A DNA stretch of 64,000 bases from Paenibacillus kobensis NBRC 15729 (lineage in GTDB: Bacteria; Bacillota; Bacilli; Paenibacillales; Paenibacillaceae). Positions 42,438 to 51,132 of this stretch are shown here, piece after piece. The translations under genes were made by a program, and so were the position numbers. The DNA is taken from NCBI RefSeq assembly GCF_004000825.1, contig NZ_BILZ01000001.1:310001-374000 (forward strand). Reading direction: 5' to 3'. Numbering within the stretch: the first letter of the stretch is position 1; each line of letters starts with the position of its first letter. The notes under the pieces were generated by a model. That model had not been told where the DNA came from and searched no databases. It saw nothing but the letters and a program-made list of their open reading frames with translations.

Positions 42438-43832
42438 TTACCGGCGTAGTTTCCGACGTTTGGTTAACATTTTAATCGGGCCCCTTACTAACGTATCCAG
42501 CACGGTCTCGCCGTTTACACCCGAGAAGAAGTACGGGATACCCATCGTGTGTATTCGGGCTAGATGTGTGAAGAGCATTAGAAATGCAAGTTCCAATCCA
42601 ATCAGACCGAAAGTCGCTGACAGCGTGATGAACGGATAAGTTAGGTACCTCGCCGCGGAGCTCATTTCGTAAGAAGGGATCAGGAACGAAGCGACAGCCG
42701 TGAAAGCGACGACTATGAGCATCATATTGGAAACAAGATTCGATTGAACAACGACCGTACCGATGACGATACCGCCTACGACACCGATCGTCTGTCCGAT
42801 TGGGTTCGGCAGCCGAATTGTTGCTTCTCTTAAGATTTCAAGCGTAATGAGCATCACGACAGCTTCAATAATCGGAGTCATCGCAATATATTGCATCGAG
42901 CTTTGCAGCGTTAATGCAATATCGAATGGGATGATTCTCGGGTCGAATGTAACGAGCGCTACATATGCAGCCGGCATACTGATTGCCAGCATAAAACAGA
43001 CGATTCTTAACAATCGCATGGAACTGCCAATTAGCCAGCCCAGCTGATAGTCGTCGGCACTCTGGAAGAACGCCCAGAACGTGACAGGCACGATCAGACA
43101 ATCCGGCGCCCCGTCCGCTAGTATGACTATTTTGCCGCTCATCAGATAGGCCTTAACTCGGTCCGGTCTTTCAGTGACAAGCATTCTCGGGAACAAAGAA
43201 AACTTCTTATCTTGAATCAACTCTTGAAGAAATCCAGGTGCTTCGACGAAATCAGTATCCACGCGGCCAATCCGCCGTTCGAATTCCGCAAGAACGTCGT
43301 TGTTTACTACCGAACGCAAGTAAATGACGGCGACATTCGTGTTGGATATCTTGCCGAGCTTGTACGTTCGAACGACGAGATCGGGTGTCGCCACCATCTT
43401 CCGCATAAGATTCAGATTCGTCTGCAAGTTTTCGATTAAAGCTTCATTCGAGCCGCGCAGCACGCGTTCATTGACAGGCAGATTCACGGACCGTTCTTTT
43501 TTCAGTTCTGTTCCAAGCACATACAAGGTCGAAGCGCCATCTAGTTGGACGACTGTCTTTCCTTCGACGATCGCCGTAATCGCCTCGTCTAGAATATCCG
43601 TCTCACAATAATCCAAAATCGATACGGCTTCACGAATTTGGGTCCATTGCAGGCTAAGCAGAGGCTGAAGAATATGATTCTGTACGGCTGACGTATCAAT
43701 CATCGATTCCAAATAATAAAGGCATAGTTTGCGGCCGTTAACCGTTATAGAGCTCACTTTGAAATCGGAGCTCTCGGATAACCGTTCCCGCAGCATCTTC
43801 TCGTTCTGTTCCAGGGACGCGTGGGAATTCAT
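42438..43832 (-). CDS. gerA: Spore germination protein, GerA subunit
   Basis: A 464-aa GerA-family protein; ATG at 43832 follows GAGGAG. A soluble N-terminal half (about 1-240, with VYLRSVVNNDVLAEFERRI and the PRMLVTERPDRV segment) precedes four to six membrane helices (from about residue 245), including LPNPIGQTIGVVGGIVIGTV, a signature of the family. GerA subunits oligomerise and are proposed to form the ion-release channel of the germinant receptor. It is the first gene of the A-B-C operon. The N-terminal domain is slightly short for the family (about 480-500 aa) but all recognisable regions are present. Confidence 0.94.
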   Translation of the reverse strand: MNSHASLEQNEKMLRERLSESSDFKVSSITVNGRKLCLYYLESMIDTSAVQNHILQPLLSLQWTQIREAVSILDYCETDILDEAITAIVEGKTVVQLDGASTLYVLGTELKKERSVNLPVNERVLRGSNEALIENLQTNLNLMRKMVATPDLVVRTYKLGKISNTNVAVIYLRSVVNNDVLAEFERRIGRVDTDFVEAPGFLQELIQDKKFSLFPRMLVTERPDRVKAYLMSGKIVILADGAPDCLIVPVTFWAFFQSADDYQLGWLIGSSMRLLRIVCFMLAISMPAAYVALVTFDPRIIPFDIALTLQSSMQYIAMTPIIEAVVMLITLEILREATIRLPNPIGQTIGVVGGIVIGTVVVQSNLVSNMMLIVVAFTAVASFLIPSYEMSSAARYLTYPFITLSATFGLIGLELAFLMLFTHLARIHTMGIPYFFSGVNGETVLDTLVRGPIKMLTKRRKLRR

Positions 43833-43923
43833 TCGGATCGCTCCTCAGTCTTAAGCTGAATTTATAGCTATTTTCCCCATATAGAGGCAGGCTATTCCGA
43901 GTCAGTTACCCGTTTCCTTGCAT

Positions 43924-43953
43924 AAAAAAAGGACTCGCATCTCTGCGAATCCT
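43924..43953 (-). terminator. Terminator after mqo
   Basis: The stem GGACTCGCA / TGCGAATCC (43931-39 with 43944-52, one wobble) is followed on the minus strand by TTTTTTTATG, 17 bases past the mqo stop. Confidence 0.88.
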
Positions 43954-43968
43954 GTGTTAACTCTATTC

Positions 43969-45480
43969 TTAGTGGCTTGCTGGTTCTAACGCAACGCTGT
44001 CGGGCAGGCCGAGCGTGCGAGCCGAATTCGACATAATCTCCTGAATCAATTCAGGGTTCTGCGTCAGCTTCACGCCATAGGATGGAATCATTTCTTTGAT
44101 CTTTGGTTCCCAAGCTTTCAGTTGCTGAGGGAAACACTTCTCAATCACTTCAAGCATAACGGAAACAGCTGTTGATGCACCAGGCGATGCGCCGAGCAAT
44201 GCAGCGATCGAACCGTCTGCCGCACTGATAACTTCCGTACCGAACTGGAGTGTTCCTTTGCCGCCGGCTTCGGTGTCTTTAATAATCTGTACACGCTGGC
44301 CTGCTACGAGCAGATCCCAATCCTCGCTCTTCGCATTCGGGACGAATTCACGCAGTGCATTCATACGCTTTTCTTTGGATTGCATGACTTCCTTGATCAG
44401 GTAAGTCGTCAGCGGAACGTTCTTGACGCCTGCAGCCATCATCGTTAGCAGATTGTGCGGTTTTACCGACTTGACTAAATCGAACATCGAACCGAACTTC
44501 AGGAACTTCGGTGTGAAGCCGGCGAACGGTCCGAACAGAAGCGATTCCTTCTTGTCGATCATGCGGGTATCCAGATGCGGAACCGACATCGGAGGCGCAC
44601 CCACAGGTGCTTTGCCGTATACTTTCGCATTGTGCTGCTTGACGACTTCCGGCTTTTGGCACACCATGAACAGACCGCTGACCGGGAAGCCGCCTACCCC
44701 TTTGCCTTCCTCGATGCCGGATTTCTGCAGCAAGTGCAGGCTTCCGCCGCCGCCGCCGATGAAGACGAACTTCGCTTTATGGCGCTCGACCGTACCGGTG
44801 CCAACATCGCGAATTTTCAGCTCCCAGGAGCCGTCGCCTGCCCGCTTGATATCATCTACGTTGCGGTTGAATTGAATGCCGACGTTCTTGCTCTTCAGAT
44901 GATCGAACATCATGCGCGTCAAAGCGCCGAAGTTAACGTCCGTACCGGCGTCGCTCTTCGTTGCCGCAATCGGCTGATCGACGTTCCGGTCTTTCATCAT
45001 GAGAGGAATCCACTCTTTCAGCTTGGCCGGATCATCGGAATACTCCATGCCTTGGAACAGCGGATTGCTCGAAAGTGCTTCGAACCGTTTCTTCAGAAAC
45101 TTAACGTCCTTCTCGCCTTGCACGAAGCTCATATGCGGAACGGGTACGATAAAGTCCCGCGGATTACGAATCAGCTTGCTGTTCACAAGGTAAGACCAGA
45201 ACTGCTTGGATACTTGGAACTCTTCGTTGACTTTAATCGCTTTGCTAATATCGATCGAGCCGTCCGACTTCTCCGTGGTATAGTTCAGTTCGCACAGCGA
45301 GGAGTGGCCCGTTCCTGCGTTATTCCATTCGTTAGAGCTCTCTTCACCTGCAATGGCACGCCGCTCGAATACTGTAATTTCCCACTCCGGGTTTAATTCC
45401 TTCAGCAGAGCACCGAGCGTTGCACTCATAATTCCGGCGCCAATTAAGATAACGTCTGTACTTGTTTGTCTGTTGCTCAT
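43969..45480 (-). CDS. mqo: Malate:quinone oxidoreductase
   Basis: A 503-aa, full-length membrane-associated FAD enzyme that oxidises L-malate to oxaloacetate and passes electrons to the quinone pool. The N-terminal dinucleotide fold is [20 protein letters not shown], followed by [20 protein letters not shown], a signature of Mqo. [19 protein letters not shown] and [18 protein letters not shown] are also characteristic. ATG at 45480 follows AAGGAAGG. It has its own sigma-A-type promoter (45613-45642) and terminator, so it is monocistronic. Confidence 0.97.
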   Translation of the reverse strand: MSNRQTSTDVILIGAGIMSATLGALLKELNPEWEITVFERRAIAGEESSNEWNNAGTGHSSLCELNYTTEKSDGSIDISKAIKVNEEFQVSKQFWSYLVNSKLIRNPRDFIVPVPHMSFVQGEKDVKFLKKRFEALSSNPLFQGMEYSDDPAKLKEWIPLMMKDRNVDQPIAATKSDAGTDVNFGALTRMMFDHLKSKNVGIQFNRNVDDIKRAGDGSWELKIRDVGTGTVERHKAKFVFIGGGGGSLHLLQKSGIEEGKGVGGFPVSGLFMVCQKPEVVKQHNAKVYGKAPVGAPPMSVPHLDTRMIDKKESLLFGPFAGFTPKFLKFGSMFDLVKSVKPHNLLTMMAAGVKNVPLTTYLIKEVMQSKEKRMNALREFVPNAKSEDWDLLVAGQRVQIIKDTEAGGKGTLQFGTEVISAADGSIAALLGASPGASTAVSVMLEVIEKCFPQQLKAWEPKIKEMIPSYGVKLTQNPELIQEIMSNSARTLGLPDSVALEPASH

Positions 45481-45612
45481 GATTACCTTCCTTACACGCT
45501 ATTATTTGAAGAAAAGGTGCTGGCGCTCCATTAGGCTTCATCCAAGCCATCGGGCGGCCATACACCAATCTAGATGGAATGATTGATTACTAAACCTGAT
45601 TAATTAATATCT

Positions 45613-45642
45613 ATTATATGATAGTTTAAACCTTGACGACAA
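45613..45642 (-). promoter_or_regulatory. Probable sigma-A promoter of mqo
   Basis: On the minus strand TTGTCG (45642-45637) is followed after 18 bases by a perfect TATAAT (45618-45613), about 130 bases before the mqo start. The rest of the 45481-45907 gap holds the mqo leader and, at its far end, the terminator of the esterase gene. Confidence 0.6.
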
Positions 45643-45861
45643 GAATTGCGGACGGATTTATGTTTAGCTTTTACTTGCAGGCCCTAACATAAACAAGACG
45701 GCGCATGACTTGTCCGGCATGAAGCTTGCATTGCATTGTTGATGATACTCCCAGTTTTATTATTTGTAAAACGAATCTTTTGTATAGGCTTGATTAGAAC
45801 TTTTAATCGATTTGGAATTGACAATCCTTTTCAGCCCGCCAGAAGACCGAAAATAACCAAA

Positions 45862-45885
45862 TAAAAAAGCCGCATAACGCGGCTT
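45862..45885 (-). terminator. Terminator after the CE7 esterase gene
   Basis: The stem AAGCCGC / GCGGCTT (45867-45873 with 45879-45885) is followed on the minus strand by a T-run (TTTTTTAT). Confidence 0.85.
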
Positions 45886-45907
45886 CGGATCTATGATAAA
45901 TGACTGG

Positions 45908-46870
45908 TTAGAACCATTGAGGACATTGGTTGGCCAAATAACGCAATTTCACTTCCGTCTGCTTAGCTCCCCCTCCCTCATGCCCGTTGAACGGATAAAT
46001 GACCATTTCCTTGTCGCTCGTGATGCGGTTATAGGTGGCAAAATACATCTGGGCCGGACACGTCTCGTCCTTCAACGCTACAGAGGCGAGTACGGGGCAA
46101 GTAATCCGATCAGCCAGATTCATCGTATCAAAATAACTTAAGTTATCCATCACCAGATCGGTCTGCTCCGGATGACGCTTCAAATATTCCGTCACTGCGC
46201 CGAATGCGCCGTGGCTGCCCTCGATCCGGCACACCAAATTGCTGTTGCTTGGCACATCGACCATGACAAGCTTCGGACGGTCGTCCAGCGCTGCGACCGC
46301 CATGCCAATCGCGCCCCCTTGGCTTCCGCCTTCAATGATGATTTGATCGGGGTTGATCTCCGGTTGCGCGCAAGCGAAATCGATCGCTTTCAAGCAGTCC
46401 ATATAGACATAGCGGTAATAGTACTCCCACTTGTTATGTACGCCTTTGCTCGCCACATTCGCAAGAAACCCGTGCGAATAAGCCGCACTGTTGCCGGTTG
46501 CCCCGCCTTGATCCCGGCAGTCGACCGATAGTACGGCCATGCCCATCATCGCCCACTGCATCAACTCGGACGGCTCTCCCCGGCTCGCTGTAAATCCGTG
46601 GTAATGAATCAGGCACGGATAGGTTGTCTGGTCTGCAAATGCGGGAACGATCAGCCATCCCCGAATCCTCGTCTCGTCCATCCCGTTATACGAAATATCG
46701 TAGACGCGAACATGCTTGCTCGGATAATCGATTAGCGTCCGCTCCGGCAGCAGAGGAACGTCTTGCGCCTGCTGCAGCGTCGCCGCCCAGAAGGCGTCGA
46801 AATCATCTTGCCGCGTCAACGGCGGCAAGTACTGGTACAAGTCTTTGGTTACCTGATCGATATATCCCAT
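45908..46870 (-). CDS. Carbohydrate esterase family 7 (acetyl xylan esterase / cephalosporin-C deacetylase)
   Basis: A 320-aa alpha/beta hydrolase of normal CE7 length; ATG at 46870 follows AAGGGTG. The triad is visible: S183 in GGSQGG, D268 in ALKDETCP and H297 in NGHEGG. The CE7 oxyanion motif RGQ appears as CRDQGG (118-123). It has no signal peptide, so it is intracellular, as usual: these hexameric enzymes remove acetyl groups from imported xylo-oligosaccharides and from cephalosporin C. No xylanase or sugar transporter is adjacent. It is monocistronic. Confidence 0.95.
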   Translation of the reverse strand: MGYIDQVTKDLYQYLPPLTRQDDFDAFWAATLQQAQDVPLLPERTLIDYPSKHVRVYDISYNGMDETRIRGWLIVPAFADQTTYPCLIHYHGFTASRGEPSELMQWAMMGMAVLSVDCRDQGGATGNSAAYSHGFLANVASKGVHNKWEYYYRYVYMDCLKAIDFACAQPEINPDQIIIEGGSQGGAIGMAVAALDDRPKLVMVDVPSNSNLVCRIEGSHGAFGAVTEYLKRHPEQTDLVMDNLSYFDTMNLADRITCPVLASVALKDETCPAQMYFATYNRITSDKEMVIYPFNGHEGGGAKQTEVKLRYLANQCPQWF

Positions 46871-46970
46871 GAGAACACCCTTTCGCAGCAGCCATTTGGT
46901 AATGGAGTTGCCACTCCACTATTTCAAAAGAGCTGTTCCTTCCGTTTATTACCAAATATTGCACGCCGTC

Positions 46971-47483
46971 TCAAGCCTGTTCCTCGCTCGGTACGACAGC
47001 ATCGCGGATCTGCTCGAACGTAAGCGGCGTATAATCCCAATGCTCGACGCTGACATTGAAGTAGTTGATCCCTTCATACTTCTGCGAATGAATGTGCCCA
47101 TGTACATTTACGTAAGGCATATGCTTGTTCATATACATCGGTTCATGCGACAGGAAGAAGAAATCCTTGTAGATGATCGGATGCTCGCTCACTTCGTCGA
47201 AGCCGGCATCCAGCCACCACGTACGCGACCGCCCACGGTCATGGTTGCCTAGTATGAGATGCTTATATCCGTTCAACCGGGATACGATCGCTGTTGTCTT
47301 TTCTTTATTGAGGAAAGAGAAATCGCCCAAATGAAACACTTTGTCCTTCTTGCCGACGACGGCGTTCCACTTCTCAATCATCACTTCGTTCATCTCGTCG
47401 GCGTTGGCGAACGGCCGCGATTCGAAATCGATGATATGCTTGTGGCCAAAATGATGGTCTGATATAAAAAATACGTTCTGCAA
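46971..47483 (-). CDS. Metallophosphoesterase (calcineurin-like, YfcE/ phosphodiesterase type)
   Basis: A 170-aa protein from TTG 47483; the GTG at 47492 is possible, but the AAGGGAG site spaces better for the TTG. Metal-binding motifs of the calcineurin superfamily appear in order: SDHHFGHKH (D-x-H-x..GH), HLGDF, LGNHD, H in LSHEPMY, and NVHGHIHS. This short single-domain form occurs widely in bacteriophages and bacteria as a phosphodiesterase of unknown substrate. It lies between the esterase and the UppP homologue on the same strand. Confidence 0.9.
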   Translation of the reverse strand: MQNVFFISDHHFGHKHIIDFESRPFANADEMNEVMIEKWNAVVGKKDKVFHLGDFSFLNKEKTTAIVSRLNGYKHLILGNHDRGRSRTWWLDAGFDEVSEHPIIYKDFFFLSHEPMYMNKHMPYVNVHGHIHSQKYEGINYFNVSVEHWDYTPLTFEQIRDAVVPSEEQA

Positions 47484-47592
47484 AGTTCCCACTCCCTTAC
47501 CCGAAGCAAATAGCCAATCCTGTACATTAGCGTACTCGAATTGTCTATTATTGTCTATTCCGCGTTCGGCGCAGGCTTATGCTTCCCCCTTC

Positions 47593-48405
47593 TTACAGAA
47601 GGAAGATCCAGAACAACACCGCGAGGAAGAACCGGTAGACTGCAAACGGGATGAGCCGTACACGCTCGATCAACTTCAAGAAAAACTTAATGGCGAACAA
47701 CGCAGTAATAAACGATGTGACAAAGCCGGTAATGAACAAAGGAAGATCATCCGATGTCAAAGAGCTCCAGCTTTCATACAGATCTTTGCCCGAAGCGCCT
47801 ACCATAATCGGAACGGCCATGATGAACGTAAACTCGGCCGCCGTTTTATGATTCATGCCGCTGAGAAGACCGCCCGATAAAGTCGCGCCGGAAAGCGAGA
47901 ATCCCGGGAAGAGCGCCAGCATCTGGAACAGACCGATAATGAAAGCCTGCTTGTAAGTAATCTGGTCGATCGTTTCGGTTGCAGGCTTCTTCCATTTCAG
48001 CTTCTCGGCCAATATCATAAGCAGGCCGCCCAGAATCAAGGTGATCACGACGGTCCGTGCACTGAACAGCTCGTGCTTGATGGTATCATAGAACAACATA
48101 CCGCCGACTCCGAACGGAACCATTCCAATGATGATATGGATGAGGTTCATTTGGCTCCCGCCGTTTGCTTGTGCACTTGCGGCGGTACTCTTTAGCCCGA
48201 TAAGGCCAAGCATTTTTCTCCAGAACACGACGACGACAGCCAGGATCGACCCAAGCTGAACGATAATTTCGAACGTGCTGGCGCGCACCGTTCCCTCGAA
48301 ACCGAGCAAATGTCCGACAAGAATCATATGTCCGGTCGAAGATACAGGCGCAAACTCTGTAAGTCCTTCCACGATGCCTAGTATTAGTCCGATTAAGATG
48401 TCCAT
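47593..48405 (-). CDS. uppP: UppP/BacA-type undecaprenyl-diphosphatase homologue with an altered catalytic motif
   Basis: A 270-aa polytopic membrane protein of normal length; ATG at 48405 follows AAAGGAG. UppP recycles undecaprenyl diphosphate for cell-wall synthesis and gives bacitracin resistance. The N-terminal motif is present ([19 protein letters not shown], with the two Glu and the His). The second motif, normally PGxSRSGxT with an essential Arg, reads [10 protein letters not shown]: codon CTT (Leu171, bases 47893-47895) replaces the expected Arg codon (CGT would differ by one base). The protein could be weakly active, inactive or a paralogue with another role. The surrounding helices look intact. 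Confidence 0.9.
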   Translation of the reverse strand: MDILIGLILGIVEGLTEFAPVSSTGHMILVGHLLGFEGTVRASTFEIIVQLGSILAVVVVFWRKMLGLIGLKSTAASAQANGGSQMNLIHIIIGMVPFGVGGMLFYDTIKHELFSARTVVITLILGGLLMILAEKLKWKKPATETIDQITYKQAFIIGLFQMLALFPGFSLSGATLSGGLLSGMNHKTAAEFTFIMAVPIMVGASGKDLYESWSSLTSDDLPLFITGFVTSFITALFAIKFFLKLIERVRLIPFAVYRFFLAVLFWIFLL

Positions 48406-48661
48406 AACCTTCTCCTTTGGTTTATTGTCCTTCCTATCACGATCCGATCGGATAATAAGCTTCGAATTGTTCCTTACAATATCGTAAGGTTACGCGTTTA
48501 TCGAAACACAAAAACCCATAGCTTCGCTTGTAATACGAGGTCAATGCCTCAACCAGCTCGAACATGGTCATTGAGGGCAGTGGGAGTATAGTATTGGTGA
48601 CGGGGTCGCTGCCCCAAAAAAGCTGACGTTCTCCCGGCTACCTCCATCATAGATCGGCCAT

Positions 48662-48700
48662 AAAAAAAAGGCCGACCAGAAATCTCTGGCTGACCTAATA
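48662..48700 (-). terminator. Terminator downstream of the 251-aa gene
   Basis: An imperfect stem GGCCGACCAGA / TCTGGCTGACC (48670-48680 with 48685-48695) is followed on the minus strand by TTTTTTTTATGG. Confidence 0.75.
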
Positions 48701-48709
48701 ATACGAAAA

Positions 48710-48746
48710 GCATTTGCCGTAGACTTAATAAGTCTACGACAAATGC
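48710..48746. repeat. Near-perfect 18-base palindrome with a one-base centre
   Basis: GCATTTGCCGTAGACTTA (48710-48727) pairs with TAAGTCTACGACAAATGC (48729-48746), one mismatch, centre A. It lies 31 bases past the stop at 48777 and before a separate terminator. It extrudes as a cruciform or forms an extremely compact hairpin; it could be an mRNA-stabilising end or a protein-binding site. The rest of the 48406-48776 gap shows only the uppP leader and the terminator. Confidence 0.6.
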
Positions 48747-48776
48747 AGCATAAGATTGAATCTTGTATATCAAGTT

Positions 48777-49532
48777 TTAGATACTGATTCGTTCAGGAAA
48801 GCCAGCCCGGCTCCACAACCACAATGGCGTATGGACATCAATAGGCGCTAGCCCGCTGCCCTCAAGCGCTTGCTCCCAGGCAAGCGCGGCTTGTTCACGG
48901 TTCTCCGCCGATCCTTCCAATATACTCGCAGGACATAAGCCCAGACGGACCGTCGCTTGTAAAATATGCGTATCCGGCGCTATCGTAATAAGCTCACGAG
49001 ATTTCCATTGTACTGCCGTATAAGACTCTAACACGTATAACCAATAGTTAAAAATTTTCGGTCCGGACAAGTACGGGAATTCCTTCTTCCGGCTTTGTTG
49101 AACAATCGTCTTCAATGGGGCTATATCATAATCAACAGATTGGAGAAGCCCCTGCACATTTGCCCCTGGCGATGAATTGACAATCCCGCTTGCGACGCTT
49201 TGCCAGATCTGAGGATGGCGATTGGGCTGCAGAGCGATCCGATGCGCTAGCAATGCTCCCCGCAGATCTTCTATGTCTCTGCCCCAAGCCTCACGAGGGT
49301 CAAATACCCAACGCAGTTGTTCTTCCTGATAGGTTCTTGCAACAGCCTCCCATAATGCATAGGAATTCCGCTGATAATTGAGCGCCATACCAAGTGTAAT
49401 CACATTCATGAACTCGTGCTCAGGTACGATGCCCAGCAGTATATCTTCTGGCATTACTTCACCGCCCAGAAGCCCGTTTGCGTGCATATTCATTAACAAC
49501 TTAACATCATTAATTAACTCAACTTGAGCCAT
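48777..49532 (-). CDS. Hypothetical protein, possibly HhH-GPD DNA-glycosylase-like
   Basis: A 251-aa protein; ATG at 49532 follows GAGGTG, and the longer frame to 49568 lacks a site. It is all-helical. The segment EFPYLSGPKIFNYWLYVLE followed by TIAPDTHILQATVRLGL (about residues 155-205) resembles the helix-hairpin-helix/GPD core of endonuclease-III-like glycosylases ('LPGVGxKxA...VDTHVxRxxxRLG'), with a candidate catalytic Asp in APDTH. A C-terminal 4Fe-4S Cys cluster is absent. The resemblance is distant and unverified. The gene is followed by a palindrome and a terminator. Confidence 0.65.
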   Translation of the reverse strand: MAQVELINDVKLLMNMHANGLLGGEVMPEDILLGIVPEHEFMNVITLGMALNYQRNSYALWEAVARTYQEEQLRWVFDPREAWGRDIEDLRGALLAHRIALQPNRHPQIWQSVASGIVNSSPGANVQGLLQSVDYDIAPLKTIVQQSRKKEFPYLSGPKIFNYWLYVLESYTAVQWKSRELITIAPDTHILQATVRLGLCPASILEGSAENREQAALAWEQALEGSGLAPIDVHTPLWLWSRAGFPERISI

Positions 49533-49673
49533 TACGCACCTCGTTCGATTATCGTCAGCGAGCAGCAAACCGATGAAACTTTATCATCTATCCAAGATAG
49601 CTGCATTCACAAGAGTTCGTCAATCGAACGATGCTTTTTAGCTCATAGTTTCCCAAGTCGTCGTATATTCGTA

Positions 49674-50867
49674 TCACACATTCGGCAGCCTATCCTCGAA
49701 CTGGCGCCAATCGCTCTTCATCTCTTGATCTGTTAATAGACAGTGGTCAAGCGACTTCGAGATCTGATCCCGGTCCATATCGATCCCGATAAACACAACT
49801 TTGTTAACGCGGTCTCCGTGCGTATCGTCCCAATGCTTGATCTGCGCCGCCTCATCGGCAAGCAAAGCTTGCTGTTCCTCTTCCGGAAGAGCCGCTGCCC
49901 AGTAACCCGCTGGCCCGATCTGAATAGAAGGCCCCGCTTGGCTGAAATGCTGAGCTATATTGTTCCGGGTCGCAAGCCAGAGAATGCCTTTCGCGCGGAC
50001 GATTTGCGCCGGCCATTCTTCCATCCAGTTCTTTAACCGCGACGGTTCAAAAGGACGGCATCGTTCATAGACGAACGATGCGATACCGTACTCCTCTGTC
50101 TCCGGCGTATGAGCTTCCTTCGCCATTTCCTGCATCCATCCAGCCGATGTGCTGGATCGCTCGAAGTCGAACAGCCCCGTGTTTAGTATATCCGCAGACG
50201 CGATTCGGCCCTGCTCGGCACGAATCATCCGGGCGCTCGGCTGAAGACTCCGAAGCACGTTTTCTAGCTTGGCCAATTCATCCTGACTCACCAAGTCGCA
50301 CTTATTCAATACAAGCACGTCACAGAACTCAATCTGATCGATCAATAAGTCGACGACATCGCGCGCATCCTCTTCCCCCACAGCCTGGCTCCGGTCCAGC
50401 AGAGATTCACCCGAAGCGTAATCGTGCCAGAACCGGTAAGCATCAACGACCGTAACCATGCAATCCAGCCGGCAATATTGTGACAAATCGATCCCGGCTT
50501 CATCATCCCGGTAACTGAACGTCTGCGCGACGGGCAGCGGCTCGCCCACCCCGGTTGACTCGATCAAGATGTAATCGTATTTATCCTCTAAGGCCAATCT
50601 CTCCACTTCCTGAAGCAGATCGTCACGAAGCGTGCAGCAAATGCAGCCGTTCGACATTTCGACCAGCCGCTCGTTCGTTCGCGAAATACCGCCGCCTTCT
50701 CGAATCAACTCTGCATCGATGTTCACTTCGCTAAGATCGTTGACGATGACGGCCACTTTCAGACCGTCACGGTTATGTAGAACATGATTTAGAATCGTCG
50801 TTTTTCCAGCTCCGAGATAACCGCTTAATACGGTGACTGGCAGTTTCGTTCTTTTTTTAGTTTCCAA
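49674..50867 (-). CDS. CobW/COG0523 zinc metallochaperone GTPase
   Basis: A 397-aa protein from TTG 50867. An ATG three codons earlier (50876) touches the AAAGGAG site directly, so the TTG with 9-base spacing is more plausible. Motifs: Walker A SGYLGAGKTT, metal-binding NGCICCTLRDD (CxCC), ESTGVGEP, VLNKCD for guanine, and a CobW C-terminal domain (about 270-390). COG0523 GTPases deliver metal to client enzymes. The perfect Zur palindrome upstream (50973-50999) shows that this one belongs to the zinc-starvation response, like ZagA/YciC of Bacillus subtilis. It is monocistronic. Confidence 0.93.
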   Translation of the reverse strand: METKKRTKLPVTVLSGYLGAGKTTILNHVLHNRDGLKVAVIVNDLSEVNIDAELIREGGGISRTNERLVEMSNGCICCTLRDDLLQEVERLALEDKYDYILIESTGVGEPLPVAQTFSYRDDEAGIDLSQYCRLDCMVTVVDAYRFWHDYASGESLLDRSQAVGEEDARDVVDLLIDQIEFCDVLVLNKCDLVSQDELAKLENVLRSLQPSARMIRAEQGRIASADILNTGLFDFERSSTSAGWMQEMAKEAHTPETEEYGIASFVYERCRPFEPSRLKNWMEEWPAQIVRAKGILWLATRNNIAQHFSQAGPSIQIGPAGYWAAALPEEEQQALLADEAAQIKHWDDTHGDRVNKVVFIGIDMDRDQISKSLDHCLLTDQEMKSDWRQFEDRLPNV

Positions 50868-50883
50868 TTCAACCATCTCCTTT

Positions 50884-50906
50884 AAGTGTAATCATTACGA
50901 TTAGAG
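50884..50906 (-). promoter_or_regulatory. Degenerate second Zur-like half-site
   Basis: ATTACGATTA (50894-50903) matches one half of the Zur palindrome at 50973-50999; the other half is partial (GTAAT). It lies within the leader, just upstream of the CobW gene, and may be an auxiliary Zur site. Confidence 0.45.
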
Positions 50907-50972
50907 GTTACAACTTCAGATTATTGAGCAGAACTTTTCGGTAGACGCTTAATAAAAATGTTCATGCCTCTC

Positions 50973-50999
50973 TTTTAATCGTAATTATTACGATTAAAA
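50973..50999. promoter_or_regulatory. Zur box
   Basis: A perfect 13+1+13 palindrome, arms TTTTAATCGTAAT and ATTACGATTAAAA, centre T. It contains the Bacillus Zur consensus core AATCGTAATNATTACGATT. Located about 105 bases before the CobW gene, it should repress that gene when zinc is sufficient. Confidence 0.9.
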
Positions 51000-51055
51000 T
51001 CGATAATACTATCGAACGAAAAGGGATGTCAAGCGTCCCTGATCTTATCTTTTAT

Positions 51056-51105
51056 ACTTAACAACATTAAAAGCCACGAATTCGAGGCTTTTAATGTTGT
51101 TAAGT
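51056..51105. repeat. 50-base near-perfect palindrome downstream of the two-component operon
   Basis: A perfect 20-base arm ACTTAACAACATTAAAAGCC (51056-51075) pairs with GGCTTTTAATGTTGTTAAGT (51086-51105); inside, A/A mismatches at 51076/51085 flank the palindrome CGAATTCG. It starts 28 bases past the histidine-kinase stop on the minus strand but has no strong T-run. It may act as a bidirectional terminator between convergent signals or as a binding or cruciform site. Confidence 0.65.
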
Positions 51106-51132
51106 AATACATTTAATAAGGTTAATTATGCG

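Noticed and set aside
48549-48773. 74-codon minus-strand frame between uppP and the 251-aa gene
   Set aside because: It translates a palindrome and a terminator; no ribosome site.
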